Assembly: GCA_003225295.1 (NCBI GenBank)
Contig: QHYZ01000065.1
Coordinates: forward strand, 40,289 to 104,288
Reading direction: 5' to 3'
DNA length: 64,000 nt
From: Acidobacteriota bacterium
GTDB lineage: Bacteria > Acidobacteriota > Terriglobia > Acidiferrales > UBA7541
Shown here: piece after piece, positions 28,237-36,793 of the stretch
Layout of the letters: the number at the start of each line of letters is the position of its first letter
Position numbering within the stretch: position 1 is the first letter of the stretch
Made by a program: the position numbers and the translations under genes
Notes under the pieces: model-generated
What the model saw: the letters and a program-made list of their open reading frames with translations, nothing else
Told to the model about the DNA's origin: nothing
Database searches by the model: none

Positions 28237-28962
28237 ATGTCACAACCGCTCTCACGGCGTGTCTTTCTCGCGCTAATCGGCGGCGCGCTTGCCGTGCCGT
28301 CTGTTTCCTGGGCGACGGACGCGGAAGACGACGATGAGGTGCCCGCCTTGCTCGATCACCTCATTGTCGGTTGCCGCGATCTTGATCGCGGAATCGATTT
28401 CGTGGAAGAGAAAACTGGTGTGCGCCCGGCCATGGGGGGAGTGCATCCCGGCCGCGGCACGCGCAACGCGCTGCTTTCGCTCGGCGAGCGGCGCTACCTG
28501 GAAATCATGGCCCCCGATCCAGCCCAGAACCGGATCGTGCATTACCCTCAAATCCGCGAAATGAACGATCCGCGCCTCATCGGCTGGGCCGTCCATCCTC
28601 CGGACATGGCGGCCATCGCCAAGCAGCTCCACGAAAGTCAAATCGCATTCCAGGGCCCGGACGACGGCTCCAGAAAACGCCCGGATGGCCACGTGCTCAC
28701 CTGGAAAACCGTCAACCTTGCCGATGACCGCCACGGTCTCCTGCCCTTTTTCATCGAATGGAGCGCGGACTCGACGCACCCCTCCAAGGACGCTCCCGCG
28801 CGTTGCCGCCTGGAGTATTTTGAAATCATGAGCGCGGATCCGGAGGAACTTTCCTTGACCTTCAAACGCATGGGACTGGACCTCCCCGTCGAGCGAAGTG
28901 ACAAAGCACGGCTCCGCGCGCTCATCAGCGGGCCGAAGGGCGACCTGGGGCTGAGCACGTGA
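28237..28962 (+). CDS. exported VOC/glyoxalase-like protein
   Basis: The 241-residue protein begins SRRVFLALIGGALAVPSVSWA, which looks like a Tat or Sec export signal. The rest matches the glyoxalase-like (VOC superfamily) domain: LLDHLIVGCRDLDRGIDFVEEKTGVRP, followed by GVHPGRGTRNALLSLG. The His in DHLI and later acidic residues could bind a metal. Many such proteins are uncharacterised. It may be exported folded with its metal, which fits a Tat route. A Shine-Dalgarno-like GGAGG precedes the ATG. Confidence 0.8.
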   Translation: MSQPLSRRVFLALIGGALAVPSVSWATDAEDDDEVPALLDHLIVGCRDLDRGIDFVEEKTGVRPAMGGVHPGRGTRNALLSLGERRYLEIMAPDPAQNRIVHYPQIREMNDPRLIGWAVHPPDMAAIAKQLHESQIAFQGPDDGSRKRPDGHVLTWKTVNLADDRHGLLPFFIEWSADSTHPSKDAPARCRLEYFEIMSADPEELSLTFKRMGLDLPVERSDKARLRALISGPKGDLGLST

Positions 28963-29062
28963 GCTTGGGCCTCGATTCTTGCGCCATCTGCTCCCACTCA
29001 TAATCCCCGGCCAACTCCCGTGGTCGCACCTTTTTGCCCCTTGCCGCGCAGCCACTGGCACG

Positions 29063-29071
29063 TGCTATACT
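29063..29071 (+). promoter_or_regulatory. extended -10 promoter of the infC operon
   Basis: TGCTATACT is an extended -10 element. A weak TTGCCG at 29041 lies 19 bases upstream of the -10 hexamer. Initiation near 29078 would give a 5' untranslated region of about 157 bases before infC, long enough for a regulatory structure. Confidence 0.55.
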
Positions 29072-29234
29072 TTGACGCCCGTCCCCAGTCGTTTTTGAGC
29101 TGTGTGGGGTGGGTTCATCGCTTGGCGGTGATCAGTGGGGTCTCGAGTGGGGCCAGCCCCCCGGATGTCGCGGGAAAGCAGGTTGTTGTCGGCCGCTTCG
29201 TGCCCACGAATAGCACGTGCTTGGAGGGGGACTT

Positions 29235-29822
29235 ATCGCAGAACGGAACTTCCGGCAAAGCGACCGTATTCGCGTTAATGAACGCATAAGGGCGCGCGAG
29301 ATCCGGGTGATTGATGAAGAGGGCGGCCAGCTCGGCGTCATGCAGCCGTTTGAAGCCATAAAGCTGGCGAAGGAAAAGGGGCTGGATCTCGTGGAAATTT
29401 CGCCCACGGCCGATCCGCCGGTTTGCAAGATCACCGACTACGGCAAATATCTCTACCAGGCAAACAAAAAGGCCCACGAGCAGCGCAAGAGCAGCCGCGG
29501 CTCGCAGTTGAAGGAAGTAAAGTTTCGGCCTGCCACCGCCGAACACGACTATCAGGTCCGCAAGAACCAGATTATCCGGTTCCTCGGCGAAGGCCACAAA
29601 GTGCGAGCGATGATTTTTCATCGCGGGCGCGAAATGGCGCACCAGGAAGTAGGCCGCGCCAAGATGAACCGTTTGCTGATGGAGATCGGCGACCAGGGCC
29701 AGATCGAAACCATGCCGCGCATGGAAGGCAACGTCCTGGTGGCGTTGCTGGCGCCGAAAAAAGGCGTGAGCATGGCCAAGCCCGCGGGACAGCCGTCATC
29801 GAGCGCCCAGCAGTCGCAGTAA
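29235..29822 (+). CDS. infC: translation initiation factor IF-3 with an ATC start
   Basis: IF-3 binds the 30S subunit and discriminates against non-canonical start codons. The 195-residue protein contains RIRVNERIRAREIRVID, the central linker with HEQRKSSRG, and the C-domain FRPATAEHDYQVRK. There is no in-frame ATG before the conserved N-terminus. The strong Shine-Dalgarno sequence GGAGGGGG (29223-29230) lies 4 bases before an in-frame ATC at 29235, whose product begins IAERNFRQSDRIRVNE. The in-frame GTG at 29217 is upstream of that Shine-Dalgarno sequence, so it is not a likely start. An AUC/AUU start is the known basis of IF-3 autoregulation in E. coli. rpmI follows. Confidence 0.92.
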   Translation: MAERNFRQSDRIRVNERIRAREIRVIDEEGGQLGVMQPFEAIKLAKEKGLDLVEISPTADPPVCKITDYGKYLYQANKKAHEQRKSSRGSQLKEVKFRPATAEHDYQVRKNQIIRFLGEGHKVRAMIFHRGREMAHQEVGRAKMNRLLMEIGDQGQIETMPRMEGNVLVALLAPKKGVSMAKPAGQPSSSAQQSQ

Positions 29823-29941
29823 TCGGCGGAAAAGAAGACCTCCGCAAGATTTATGTTATGTGGGCATCACCTAGGGGCGCCCGCCGCGGCGGGGCCCTTC
29901 TTCGGTCGCACCAGCAAGTCTAAAGGCGAGGGAATTAGGCC

Positions 29942-30163
29942 ATGCCAAGGAACGCATCAAAACCGAAATTGAAATTGAAGACCCACCGCGGCGCCAGGAA
30001 GCGCTTCAAGATCACCGCCAACGGCAAGATCAAGCGCATGCACTCCGGCAAGCGCCACTTGATGGGCACCAAAGCGCCCGGCCGTATGCGCAAGCTGAAG
30101 AAGCTGACACTAGTGAATCGAGCGGACCTGGCCAGCGTCAGGCAGATGCTTCCCTACGGCTAA
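29942..30163 (+). CDS. rpmI: 50S ribosomal protein L35
   Basis: A 73-residue, strongly basic protein with the family's KTHRGARKRFKITANGKIKR and HSGKRHLMGTK motifs and full length. GCGAGGG upstream is a plausible Shine-Dalgarno sequence. It lies 119 bases after infC, as in most bacteria. The usual close neighbour rplT is displaced by a 505-base gap with RNA-like structure. Confidence 0.96.
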   Translation: MPRNASKPKLKLKTHRGARKRFKITANGKIKRMHSGKRHLMGTKAPGRMRKLKKLTLVNRADLASVRQMLPYG

Positions 30164-30668
30164 ATGGAGTTTACCCTACGGGCTCAGCCCGGCGCCCTTT
30201 GCGGGTTGGTCATGTTGTGGTCCGGCGGCTTTTGGCGGACCGCAGGATCTCAACCGAAGTTTCAATCGAATCTGTTCCGCGTTGAGCTTAGGACAGGTTG
30301 TTGGTTGTCTCGCGAGGCGCAAGCTTCCGAACATCGTGCCAGGCAGCGCTTCACGGGTGCCTGCCGGCCGATCCGCCGCGAACAGCAATGATTGGTTCGC
30401 GGTTTGTAGCGGTTTCGTCCTCCTTTGCGGCACGATAATCGTTCCGCGAGGAGTTCGGAGAGCGCTCGAAACGCACCATCCTGGAGACAAACCCGTTGCG
30501 GCTCGCGCCTTCTTGCGTGTTCACGCACCCTGTTTGTCTCCCCCGCGCATTGCGGCGCAGTCTTGGCCGGACTGAGCTTCTTTCTTGGTCGTGGCGGGTC
30601 TTGGACCCGTCAGAAGGAAACTCTTGGCCCCGCCATTGTTGGCTTAGACAAAACCGAAGGAGAATCCC
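30164..30668 (+). ncRNA. structured 505-nt gap between rpmI and rplT, candidate regulatory leader
   Basis: No credible protein is encoded here, although rpmI and rplT are normally almost adjacent. Several strong hairpins can be drawn. CCGCGAAC (30376-30383) pairs with GTTCGCGG (30395-30402). GGAGACAAAC (30483-30492) pairs perfectly with GTTTGTCTCC (30532-30541) and encloses TGCGT/ACGCA (30514-30518 / 30523-30527). CGGGTC (30595-30600) pairs with GACCCG (30604-30609) around TTG. A short GGGCT/AGCCC hairpin follows the rpmI stop. L20 is known to repress its operon by binding leader RNA in other bacteria, so an L20-type control element is a reasonable guess. An internal promoter is also possible. 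Confidence 0.5.
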
Positions 30669-31046
30669 ATGGCTCGCGTAAAACGCGGCACCAAACGCCG
30701 GGCACGACGCAAGAAGTACCTCAGGAGGACAAAAGGCTTTTTCCTCACCAAGAGCAAGCTGTACCAATCCGCGCAGGAAGCCGCGAATCGCGCCGATCGT
30801 TACGCCAAGCGCGACCGCCGCGTCAAAAAGCGCCAGTACCGCCGCCTGTGGATTCAGCGCGTGGGCGCCGCCGCCCGCCAGAACGGCTTGACCTACGGCC
30901 AGTTGATTCACGGCCTTAAGGCTGCCGGCGTGGCGCTGGACCGTAAGGTCCTCGCAGATATCGCGGTAAAGGATGCCGCGGCATTCACTTCACTGGTGGC
31001 CACCGCGAAAGCCGCCGCCCCGCCGCAAGCCAAGAAGAAGGCCTAA
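30669..31046 (+). CDS. rplT: 50S ribosomal protein L20
   Basis: A 125-residue protein with the full L20 core: [23 protein letters not shown] at the N-terminus, [25 protein letters not shown] in the middle and [27 protein letters not shown]. The C-terminal 10 residues are an Ala/Lys extension. L20 is an early-assembly protein and often the autoregulator of the infC-rpmI-rplT operon. The ATG is preceded by GAAGGAGAAT. The unusual 505-base leader before it may be its control site. Confidence 0.96.
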   Translation: MARVKRGTKRRARRKKYLRRTKGFFLTKSKLYQSAQEAANRADRYAKRDRRVKKRQYRRLWIQRVGAAARQNGLTYGQLIHGLKAAGVALDRKVLADIAVKDAAAFTSLVATAKAAAPPQAKKKA

Positions 31047-31131
31047 TTTGCCTCCTAGCGCCCGGCATCCGGGCCGGCCATTTTCTAGCACCCGCCGCGG
31101 CGCTGCCTAGGGTGTAATCTATCTCGCGATC

Positions 31132-32265
31132 ATGCCAACTTCACACCCCGGTCTCGACAAGACTCTCTCGGCTCTGGGCATCACCCAGGCCTCGGAGGTG
31201 GCCGCCCGCTTCACCGAAGTTCGCGCGCATTTCGACGCTCAACTCCGCGAAGTGCACGACGAAGCGGGTTGGAAACGGTTTCGTGACGCCTGGTTGGGCC
31301 GTAAATCCGGCGTCCTTACCGAAATTACGGGCAACTGGCTGAAGCCAGCGGCGCCCGAATTAAAGCCCGCCGTCGGCGCCGCGCTAAACGCACTGCGCGC
31401 GCACGTGGAGTCCCAAGTCGAAGCGCGCCGCGCGGCCATCGAGTCCGGCGCCGAAGAATCCGCGCTCGCGCGTGAACGCACCGACCTCTCTCTCCCCGGG
31501 GTCATCCGCCCGCTCGGTTCGCACCACTTGATCCGCCAGGTCTTCCAGGCCATCGAAGACATTTTCTTCTCCATCGGGTTCTCCGTGGTCGAAGGCCCGG
31601 AAATCGAAACGCCTTACTACAATTTCGAGGCCCTCAACATTCCCGAATTTCATCCCGTCCGCGACGACATGGACACCTTTTATCTGGACTTGCCGAAGGG
31701 CGCCCCCGGCCCGCTGCTTCTTCGCACCCACACTTCGCCCATGCAGATCCGCACTATGGAAAAGCAGAAGCCCCCTGTTCGCGTCATCGTTCCCGGCAAA
31801 GTTTATCGCCGCGACAATCCCGACGCGACTCACTCCTTCATCTTTCATCAAGTCGAAGGCCTGGCCGTTGACGCGGACATCACCTTCTGCGACTTCACCG
31901 GCACCATCGAATATTTCGTCAAACAGTTTTTTGGTCCCCGGGTGACCACGCGCTTCAGACCCAGCTATTTCCCGTTTACCGAACCCTCCGTCGAGTTCGA
32001 CGTTTCCTGCCCTTTCTGCGGCGGAACGGGAACCGCCGCCGGCGGCGGAACCTGTTCAAAGTGCAAGGGCGCGGCCTGGATCGAACTCTTTGGCGCGGGC
32101 ATGGTCGATCCCGCGGTCTACGGCTTTGTGAACTACGAGCCGAAGAAAGTCAGCGGCTTCGCCTTCGGCTTCGGCATCGACCGCCTGGCTATGTTGAAAT
32201 ACGGAATCGATGATATTCAGGTTTTTTTTCAGAACGACGTGCGCTTCCTCCGCCAGTTCCCGTAG
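31132..32265 (+). CDS. pheS: phenylalanyl-tRNA synthetase alpha subunit
   Basis: The 377-residue class II catalytic subunit has an N-terminal coiled coil (about 1-110), motif 2 around LLRTHTSPMQIRTMEKQ and VYRRDNPDATHSFIFHQVEGLAVD, and the C-terminal GFAFGFGIDRLAMLKYGI motif 3. A zinc-ribbon-like insertion, CPFCGGTGTAAGGGTCSKCKG (about residues 290-310), lies between PSYFPFTEPSVEFDV and WIELFGAGMV. Longer Cys-rich versions of this loop occur in some phyla. TGTAATCT (31113-31120) is a -10-like element only 11 bases before the ATG and no Shine-Dalgarno sequence is seen, so the transcript may be nearly leaderless. Confidence 0.95.
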   Translation: MPTSHPGLDKTLSALGITQASEVAARFTEVRAHFDAQLREVHDEAGWKRFRDAWLGRKSGVLTEITGNWLKPAAPELKPAVGAALNALRAHVESQVEARRAAIESGAEESALARERTDLSLPGVIRPLGSHHLIRQVFQAIEDIFFSIGFSVVEGPEIETPYYNFEALNIPEFHPVRDDMDTFYLDLPKGAPGPLLLRTHTSPMQIRTMEKQKPPVRVIVPGKVYRRDNPDATHSFIFHQVEGLAVDADITFCDFTGTIEYFVKQFFGPRVTTRFRPSYFPFTEPSVEFDVSCPFCGGTGTAAGGGTCSKCKGAAWIELFGAGMVDPAVYGFVNYEPKKVSGFAFGFGIDRLAMLKYGIDDIQVFFQNDVRFLRQFP

Positions 32266-32325
32266 GAAGCAGACGGAATTTACGATGGGGAGCCCGTCGG
32301 TGCGGCCCCTGAGGAATTGAACACT

Positions 32326-33105
32326 ATGACGTTGGCCGACGCCAAACAACGCTTTTCGAATCGCGTCGCGGACTACCTCCGCTACCGTCCCGGCTATCCC
32401 CCGGCGGTGCTTGATCTCTTGCGCATCGAGTGCGGGCTGCGCGCGGACCATATCATCGCGGACATCGGCTCCGGGACGGGCCTGCTTAGCCAACTCTTCC
32501 TCAAAAACGGCCATCGCGTTTTCGGCGTCGAGCCGAACCGGCAAATGCGTGAAGCCGGCGAAGAATTCCTCGACCGCTTCCAGGAATTCACGAGCGTCCC
32601 CGGCTCCGCCGAAGCCACCACGCTCGGCGACGCCAGCATCGATTTCGTCACCGCCGCCCAGGCTTTTCACTGGTTCGAACGGCATGCCGCGCGCCGCGAA
32701 TTTCGACGCATCCTTAAGCCCGGCGGGTGGGTGGTGGTCCTCTGGAATGACCGCCGTATGGAAGAAGCGCCGCTCACCCGCGAGTACGAAGGTGTGCTTG
32801 AGCGGTTTGGCATTGACTACCAGAAGGTCAAGGATTCCTATCCGGAGAGCGCTGATATTCGCAGTTTCTTTGATGGCGGTGTTTTCACCGCGCGCGATTT
32901 GCCGAACCACCAGATTCTGGATTGGGAGGGATTCCGCGGGCGTCTCGGCAGCAGCTCCTTCGCTCCTACTGCAGGTCATCCGCACTACGCACCGATGATG
33001 GCCGAGCTGGAACGGATTTTTCGCCAGCATCAACAAGACGGCAGTGTACGCATGGAATACTTTACGCGCCTCTATTTCGGACAACTGCGGGCGGACGGGG
33101 ACTGA
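32326..33105 (+). CDS. SAM-dependent methyltransferase between pheS and pheT
   Basis: The 259-residue protein is a class I methyltransferase: IIADIGSGTGLLSQLFLKNGHRVFGVEPN (motif I and the acidic loop), SIDFVTAAQAFHWFE and FRRILKPGGWVVVLWND. It resembles the Methyltransf_11 branch, similar to UbiE-like and yeast Crg1-like proteins. The substrate is unknown. The ATG at 32326 with GAGGA 10 bases upstream is preferred over the TTG at 32317, which abuts the Shine-Dalgarno sequence. It sits tightly between pheS and pheT (61 and 3 bases) in the same direction, so it is expressed with them, but nothing links it to tRNA. Confidence 0.85.
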   Translation: MTLADAKQRFSNRVADYLRYRPGYPPAVLDLLRIECGLRADHIIADIGSGTGLLSQLFLKNGHRVFGVEPNRQMREAGEEFLDRFQEFTSVPGSAEATTLGDASIDFVTAAQAFHWFERHAARREFRRILKPGGWVVVLWNDRRMEEAPLTREYEGVLERFGIDYQKVKDSYPESADIRSFFDGGVFTARDLPNHQILDWEGFRGRLGSSSFAPTAGHPHYAPMMAELERIFRQHQQDGSVRMEYFTRLYFGQLRADGD

Positions 33106-33108
33106 GCG

Positions 33109-35211
33109 ATGAAGGTCGTCTACAACTGGCTGAAAGATTTTGTCGACGTGACTGCCGCGCCCCAGGAGCTCGCCTCGCGCCTGGCCCTTTCCGGCACAAA
33201 CATCGGCGGCGTGGAGAACGGCGCGCACGGCGCAGTGATCGAAGCCGAAGTCAGTTCGAATCGCCCCGACTGCCTTGGACACTTGGGAATCGCCCGCGAA
33301 GTCGCGGCCATCTACCGGCTGTCCCTGAAGCACGTTGCGCCCAAGCCGGCCGAGGGTGCGGCGAAAGCAAGCGACGCCATACGAGTCGAAATTCAATCTC
33401 CGGAACTCTGCGGCCGCTTCACCGCCCGCGTCATTCGAAACGTGAAGATCCAGCCTTCCCCAAAATGGCTGAGAGACCGCCTGGAAGCCTCCGGCGTCGC
33501 CAGTATCAGCAATGTCGTGGATATTTCCAACTTCGTGATGCTCGAACTCGGCCACGCGCTGCATACGTTCGATTACGACAAAGTTCGCGATCACAAAATT
33601 GTTGTCCGCCGCGCCAAGCACGGCGAGCACATGAGAACCCTCGACGGCATCGAGCGGCAGGTCGATTCCGACATCTGCATGATCAGCGATGGCGACGGCT
33701 CCCAGGCCATCGGCATCGGCGGAATTATGGGTGGAGCGGAGACGGAAATTTCGTTTTCCACCAAAAATGTCTTGATCGAGTGCGCGTGGTTTGAACCGGT
33801 CGCGATTCGCCGCGCCGCCCGTTTTCTGAAATTGCACACCGAAGCTTCCACGCGCTTTGGCCGCGGTGCCGATCCGGAAATGGCCGAGCTGGCCTCTCGA
33901 CGCGCTGCTGAATTGATTCTGCAGCTTGCCGGCGGCGAGTTGCTGGCTGGGGTTGTTGACATTTATCCCGGAAAGCGCGCGCCGAAAAAAATCCGCGTGA
34001 CGCGCTCGGAAATTCTTCGGGTGATGGGCGCGGACGTTCCCGACAAGGAAATTGAAGCTAGTCTCGGCGCGCTGGGTTTCGCGCCCGTTCGCATCGACCA
34101 AAACCGTGGCGCGGAAGGCTCGCTCCTCGCGGCGTGGGAATGCACGGTGCCGTCCTGGCGCGCCGAGGTCGAGCGTGAAATCGATCTGATCGAAGAAATC
34201 GCGCGCATTTACGGCCTGGATAAGTTCCCGCCGCGTTTGCCCCCGGCACGGCAAGGCGCGGCGCGGCTTCCGCACTACCAAGCGGAAACACGCCTGCGCG
34301 AATGCCTGATCGGTCTCGGCTATCGCGAAATTCTGACCATTCCGCATGTCCGGGAAGAACGCGACGCGCTCTTCAGGCCGGCCGGAATAACCCCCGCGCA
34401 TCTCTCGAATCCGCTCTCGGAGGAAGCCAGCGTGTTGCGCTCCACGGGCGCGGTGACCATGGCGGCGGCGCTCGAATGGAATTTAAATCACGGTCAGCGC
34501 AATGCCCGGTTGTTCGAAATCGGCCGCCACTACCGTTTACACGGAAGCCATCCGGTCGAGACGCGCGTGCTGACGATCGGGGTGACCGGTGAAGCCCGCG
34601 AAAAAGGTCTTTACGATACCGCCCGCGATTTTTCCTTTGCCGACCTCAAAGGAGACCTCGACACCATCGGCGCTCTGGCTGCGCGGTTTACTTGGAGTGA
34701 CGGCGGGGCGACCTGGATGCATGCGGGCCGCTCGGGAAACATTGGCGCCATTGCCGATGGTCCAATTTCTAGGACCTCTTTCGGAGTTGCGGGCCAACTT
34801 GCGCGACGCATCGCGGACAAATTGAAACTTCGTCAGGATGTTTTTCTGGCTGAATTGGAACTCGACCCGGTGTACGCGGCCATGCAAGCGGACCAGGAAG
34901 CGCGCCGTTATGAGCCGTTGCCCAGGTTTCCCGCTGTCGAGCGTGATTTCTCATTGCTGCTGGCCGACGGCACGAAGTTTTCCGATGTGACCAAAACCAT
35001 TCAATCGCTGGGGATCGGCGAAATCCATGGCATCGAGGCGACGGATCTTTTCCGCGGCAAAAATGTCCCGGCCGGAAAATACTCGCTGCTGGTGCGCGTC
35101 ACTCTTCAGAGCCGCGAAACGACCCTGACCGACGCGCAGATCACTGATTTCAGCGGCAGAATTCGTGCCGCTCTCGAGACCCAGCTCGGCGCGCAACTCC
35201 GCGCGAGTTGA
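33109..35211 (+). CDS. pheT: phenylalanyl-tRNA synthetase beta subunit without the EMAP-like domain
   Basis: The 700-residue subunit has the N-terminal MKVVYNWLKDFVDV, then jumps from GGVENGAHG directly to VIEAEVSSNRPDCLGHLGIAREVA. The roughly 100-residue EMAP/OB tRNA-binding domain (B2), present in E. coli PheT (about 795 residues), is absent. The B3/B4 editing module (ISNVVDISNFVMLELGHALHTFD), B5 (KIRVTRSEILRVMGADV), the class II-like core and the C-terminal FDX-ACB domain (RFPAVERDFSLLLADGTKFSDV) are present. The loss is clean and without a frameshift, so it is a real lineage variant. zapA follows 123 bases later. Confidence 0.95.
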   Translation: MKVVYNWLKDFVDVTAAPQELASRLALSGTNIGGVENGAHGAVIEAEVSSNRPDCLGHLGIAREVAAIYRLSLKHVAPKPAEGAAKASDAIRVEIQSPELCGRFTARVIRNVKIQPSPKWLRDRLEASGVASISNVVDISNFVMLELGHALHTFDYDKVRDHKIVVRRAKHGEHMRTLDGIERQVDSDICMISDGDGSQAIGIGGIMGGAETEISFSTKNVLIECAWFEPVAIRRAARFLKLHTEASTRFGRGADPEMAELASRRAAELILQLAGGELLAGVVDIYPGKRAPKKIRVTRSEILRVMGADVPDKEIEASLGALGFAPVRIDQNRGAEGSLLAAWECTVPSWRAEVEREIDLIEEIARIYGLDKFPPRLPPARQGAARLPHYQAETRLRECLIGLGYREILTIPHVREERDALFRPAGITPAHLSNPLSEEASVLRSTGAVTMAAALEWNLNHGQRNARLFEIGRHYRLHGSHPVETRVLTIGVTGEAREKGLYDTARDFSFADLKGDLDTIGALAARFTWSDGGATWMHAGRSGNIGAIADGPISRTSFGVAGQLARRIADKLKLRQDVFLAELELDPVYAAMQADQEARRYEPLPRFPAVERDFSLLLADGTKFSDVTKTIQSLGIGEIHGIEATDLFRGKNVPAGKYSLLVRVTLQSRETTLTDAQITDFSGRIRAALETQLGAQLRAS

Positions 35212-35334
35212 CTTTCCACTGATCGGCGTTGGTTGGCTTCCCTAAAGTCCGGGGCGCAGCACGCGCCCCTGCCAGTGTGCTGCGCGACATGCCGGATGCG
35301 CGCTGTTTATGTTATCTTCACGCATAGAAGAAAC

Positions 35335-35625
35335 ATGAGCGCGCCGGTAAAAGTGCAGATTTTCGGGCAATCGTACTCCATCCAAGGGGAACTGGACGGG
35401 AAGTATGTCCAGAAGCTCGCCAAGTACGTTGACGATAAGATGCATGAGATTGCCGATGTGACCAAGACGGTAGACACCCAGAAAGTTGCCGTGCTGGCGG
35501 CGCTGGCGATTGCCGACGAGCTCCACAATATGCAGCGGGATCGCGGCGATCATGAAGAGTTGCTGCGCGAACAAGCTGAGCGCTGCCTGACGCTCGTCGA
35601 ACGCGCTTTGAAACAAACTGCGTAG
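35335..35625 (+). CDS. zapA: cell division protein ZapA
   Basis: A 96-residue protein with the ZapA fold: VKVQIFGQSYSIQGELDGKYVQKLAKYVDDKM at the N-terminus, then VAVLAALAIADELHNMQRD leading into a C-terminal coiled coil. ZapA cross-links FtsZ filaments at the division ring. The ATG at 35335 (AGAAGAAAC upstream) is chosen over the earlier in-frame codon at 35233, whose extra residues are unlike the family. TTATCT at about 35310 with an upstream TG looks like a -10 element. Position after pheT is common in bacteria, as is 6S RNA after zapA. Confidence 0.9.
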   Translation: MSAPVKVQIFGQSYSIQGELDGKYVQKLAKYVDDKMHEIADVTKTVDTQKVAVLAALAIADELHNMQRDRGDHEELLREQAERCLTLVERALKQTA

Positions 35626-35635
35626 AACTTAGGCT
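35608..35635 (+). promoter_or_regulatory. promoter of the 6S RNA candidate
   Basis: TTGAAA (35608-35613) and TAGGCT (35630-35635) are 16 bases apart. The element overlaps the end of zapA and predicts a start near 35642. Confidence 0.5.
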
Positions 35636-35641
35636 TTGCGT

Positions 35642-35815
35642 TCCCCTTCCTGCGGTGTTCTCTAATCCGGTTGTTCTGAGCGCCAGCCCGCCGCCAACCC
35701 AAGAAATTTGTTCTCTAGCGCGCGGCAGCTGAACACCCCCACCCCGAGCTCCACATCCTGATGCCCTGGTAGTGAAGACGTCCGCCTAACCAAGTCTTCG
35801 AAGTGGTGGTACCGG
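35642..35815 (+). ncRNA. ssrS: 6S RNA candidate
   Basis: The region lies directly after zapA, the commonest place for 6S RNA, and spans about 175 bases, the typical length. The 5' part reads GCGGTGTTCTCTAATCCGG and then TCTGAGC, similar in order to the E. coli 6S 5' strand (ATGTTCGCAAGCGGG ... CTGAGC). In the 3' half a small hairpin (GAAGAC / GTCTTC) is followed by GTGGTGGTACCGGCC, in the place of the 3' hairpin and closing strand. It would bind sigma70 RNA polymerase by mimicking an open promoter. I did not fold it or compare it with a covariance model, and the 3' end is approximate. Confidence 0.6.
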
Positions 35816-35821
35816 CCATGC

Positions 35822-36793
35822 TTACTGGCTCCAGCTGGTGGGGTTGCGGTCCCAACGGTGGGTACGGAGCTGTTTGTGGAGAGCGGCCGGGAGGGGGCCC
35901 TGGGTGCTGGCGGCCATGTTGGCTTCGACGTTCGCTCGCTTGCGCATCCCCGGAATGACGGTGCTGACGTCGGGATTGTTGAGGATGAAGCGCAGCGCCA
36001 TCTGCGCCATGGAGTTGCCCGCGGGAACGAGCGGCTTGAGGGCTTCAGCATGGGCCAAGCTGCTTTTCAGATTTTCCGGGACGAAATAGGTATTGCGCCA
36101 ATCGCCCTTTGGCCAGGTGCTATTGATGGTGAGCGTGCCGGTGAGTGTGCCTTCGTCGAAGGGCACGCGGGCGATCACGGCGACATCTTTCATACGGCAG
36201 ATGGGGAAAAGCGCGTCTTCGGGATTCTGGTCGAAGATGTTGTAGATGACTTGGACGGCGTCGGCGACGCCTTCAAGCACAGCGCGAATGCCGTTAGCCG
36301 GCTCCCAGCGATTGACGCTGACTCCCACGGCTTCGGCTTTGCCGCTGGCGCGCAACTTTTCCACGGCGCGCGGAAGGCGTTCATCGTTGAGCCAGCGGTC
36401 TTCCCAGGTGTGAAACTGAATGAGGTCGAGTTTATCGACGCCGAGATTGGCAAGGCTCTTGTTGACGTACGCTTCGATGTGGTCCGGCGGATAGCAATCG
36501 TCGAGGGTAAAATCGCGGCGGCTGGGCCATTTGAGGTTTTTGGGCGGAATTTTCGTGGCCACGTAAAGTTTCTTGCCGCCGTTGCTGCGGAGGATCTTTC
36601 CGAGGATTTGTTCGCTGCGGCCGTCGCCGTAGGCCCAGGCAGTGTCAAAGAAATTACAGCCGAGATCGACAGCACGTTCGAGGGCGTCGAGCGATTCGGC
36701 GTCGTCGGAGCCGGTCCAGCCGGCGAGTCCCCACATGCCGTATCCGATCTCACTGACGTTCCATGCGGTGCGGCCGAAGCGGCGATAGTTCAT
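35822..36793 (-). CDS. aldo/keto reductase
   Basis: The 323-residue TIM-barrel oxidoreductase shows the AKR catalytic set: Asp and Tyr in NFFDTAWAYGDGRSE, Lys in YVATKIPPKN and His in LIQFHTWEDRWL. The NADPH-binding tail includes STVIPGMRKRANVEAN. The ATG at 36793 follows TTTAGGAGAGC and begins MNYRRFGRTAWNVSEIGYG, the standard family start. The nine codons further upstream are not conserved-looking. The substrate is not predictable. Confidence 0.92.
   Translation of the reverse strand: MNYRRFGRTAWNVSEIGYGMWGLAGWTGSDDAESLDALERAVDLGCNFFDTAWAYGDGRSEQILGKILRSNGGKKLYVATKIPPKNLKWPSRRDFTLDDCYPPDHIEAYVNKSLANLGVDKLDLIQFHTWEDRWLNDERLPRAVEKLRASGKAEAVGVSVNRWEPANGIRAVLEGVADAVQVIYNIFDQNPEDALFPICRMKDVAVIARVPFDEGTLTGTLTINSTWPKGDWRNTYFVPENLKSSLAHAEALKPLVPAGNSMAQMALRFILNNPDVSTVIPGMRKRANVEANMAASTQGPLPAALHKQLRTHRWDRNPTSWSQ

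Noticed and set aside
32056..34401. 781-codon open frame on the minus strand across pheS, the methyltransferase and pheT
   Set aside because: It lies antisense to three genes with clear family motifs, and its product is compositionally odd with no recognisable domain. Such frames arise from GC-rich third positions.
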